Positions 5,427-5,849 of a stretch of DNA of 5,849 nucleotides are shown here, piece by piece. Below the pieces are notes generated by a model that saw only the letters and a list, made by a program, of their open reading frames with translations, searched no databases and was not told where the DNA came from. This DNA is from an uncultured Coriobacteriia bacterium (GTDB lineage: Bacteria; Actinomycetota; Coriobacteriia; Coriobacteriales; QAMH01): positions 1-5,849 of the forward strand of contig CABURF010000087.1 of NCBI GenBank assembly GCA_902493755.1. The letters are read 5' to 3'. The number at the start of each line of letters is the position of its first letter. Positions within the stretch are counted from its first letter, which is position 1. The translations under genes and the position numbers were made by a program.

Positions 5427-5849
5427 TGGAGATCTTTGGCTTCTCGATCTGGTCAATCATCGGCGTGCTTGCGTTCCTCATCGTTGCGCCTTTTATCGGC
5501 TGCATCCTTGCTGGCCTAGACCGCAAGATCACCGCGGGCATGCAGGGTCGCGTAGGCCCCAAGCTCCTTCAGCCCTGGTGGGACTTCCGCAAGCTTCTCG
5601 CCAAGGAGGATGTCACCGTTAACGGTGCGCAGGATCTCTACGTCTGGCTCTACCTCATCTTCATCGTGCTCTCCGGCATGGTGTTCTTTGCCGGCGGTAA
5701 CTTCCTGCTCTGCGTCTTCATCCAGACGCTCGGTGCGCTGTTCTTTATCCTTGCCGGTTATTCCTCGCGCTCTCCGTATGCAGATCTCGGTGCCGAGCGC
5801 GAGACCGTGCAGGTCATGTCCTACGAGCCCATGGTGCTACTTGTCGCCA
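5426..5849 (+). CDS. NuoH/HyfC/EchB-like membrane subunit of a complex I/group 4 hydrogenase-type complex (3' partial)
   Basis: This subunit anchors the catalytic and iron-sulfur arm to the membrane and forms the entry to the proton path. The ATG overlaps the preceding TAA by one base. The frame is open for 141 codons to the window end; the family is usually around 280-330 residues, so about half is seen. It has an N-terminal membrane helix (about residues 8-30). The conserved loop G-L-D-R-K-I-T-A-G-M-Q-G-R-V-G-P follows, then L-L-Q-P-W-W-D-F-R-K-L-L-A-K-E. Two further hydrophobic stretches come next, then S-R-S-P-Y-A-D-L-G-A-E-R-E-T-V-Q and V-M-S-Y-E-P. The G-A-x-R-E-x-x-Q and Y-E-P forms look more like hydrogenase subunits EchB/HyfC/HycD than like true NuoH. 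That preference is from memory of the families. The start is firm because of the coupling to the upstream stop and the ribosome binding site at 5411-5417. Confidence 0.9.
   Translation, partial: MEIFGFSIWSIIGVLAFLIVAPFIGCILAGLDRKITAGMQGRVGPKLLQPWWDFRKLLAKEDVTVNGAQDLYVWLYLIFIVLSGMVFFAGGNFLLCVFIQTLGALFFILAGYSSRSPYADLGAERETVQVMSYEPMVLLVA

Noticed and set aside
4638..5456. A 272-codon open frame on the minus strand opposite the end of the antiporter-like gene.
   Set aside because: It mirrors the real gene on the + strand, which has clear family motifs and membrane helices. The minus-strand product is rich in His, Asp and Arg, shows no recognisable domain, and arises from codon bias in GC-rich DNA.

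Overview
The window is GC-rich bacterial DNA with tightly packed genes, all on the + strand. The gene content and protein style suggest an anaerobe, perhaps an actinobacterium of the class Coriobacteriia. That placement is inference from overall protein flavour only; no rRNA or marker gene is present to confirm it.

Layout. Positions 1-2564 hold the 3' part of sbcC, the ATPase/coiled-coil subunit of the SbcCD (bacterial Mre11-Rad50) nuclease; its start and Walker A lie upstream of the window. After 14 bases comes trmL (2579-3097), a complete SPOUT-class tRNA 2'-O-methyltransferase whose ribosome binding site overlaps the sbcC stop codon, so the two probably share a transcript. A 138-base intergenic region (3098-3235) holds a plausible Rho-independent terminator, a small inverted repeat in a possible promoter region, and a strong Shine-Dalgarno sequence. 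It marks the change from DNA repair and tRNA modification to energy metabolism.

From 3236 onward lies the beginning of a second operon. It encodes membrane subunits of an energy-converting complex related to group 4 [NiFe] hydrogenases (Ech, Hyf/Hyc) and to complex I. The first gene is a NuoL/HyfB/EchA-like proton-channel subunit (3236-5426). The second, overlapping it by one base, is a NuoH/HyfC/EchB-like membrane anchor (5426 to the window end, incomplete). The order antiporter-like subunit then NuoH-like subunit is the one seen in ech and hyf operons. The catalytic and iron-sulfur subunits that would settle the complex type would lie downstream, outside the window.

The most notable point is that the antiporter-like gene is broken. 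Near 4121-4128 the conserved reading passes from one frame to another, and the family's hallmark segment (M-V-A-P-T-P-V, just before S-A-L-L-H) is missing at exactly that point. This looks like a short deletion, or an assembly defect, rather than a single-base sequencing slip. The same gene ends in an unusual acidic, aromatic and Ser/Gly-rich tail that carries a near-exact copy of a short stretch found earlier in the protein. I see no mobile element, CRISPR array, RNA gene or clearly new system; apart from the points under findings the region is ordinary core genome.
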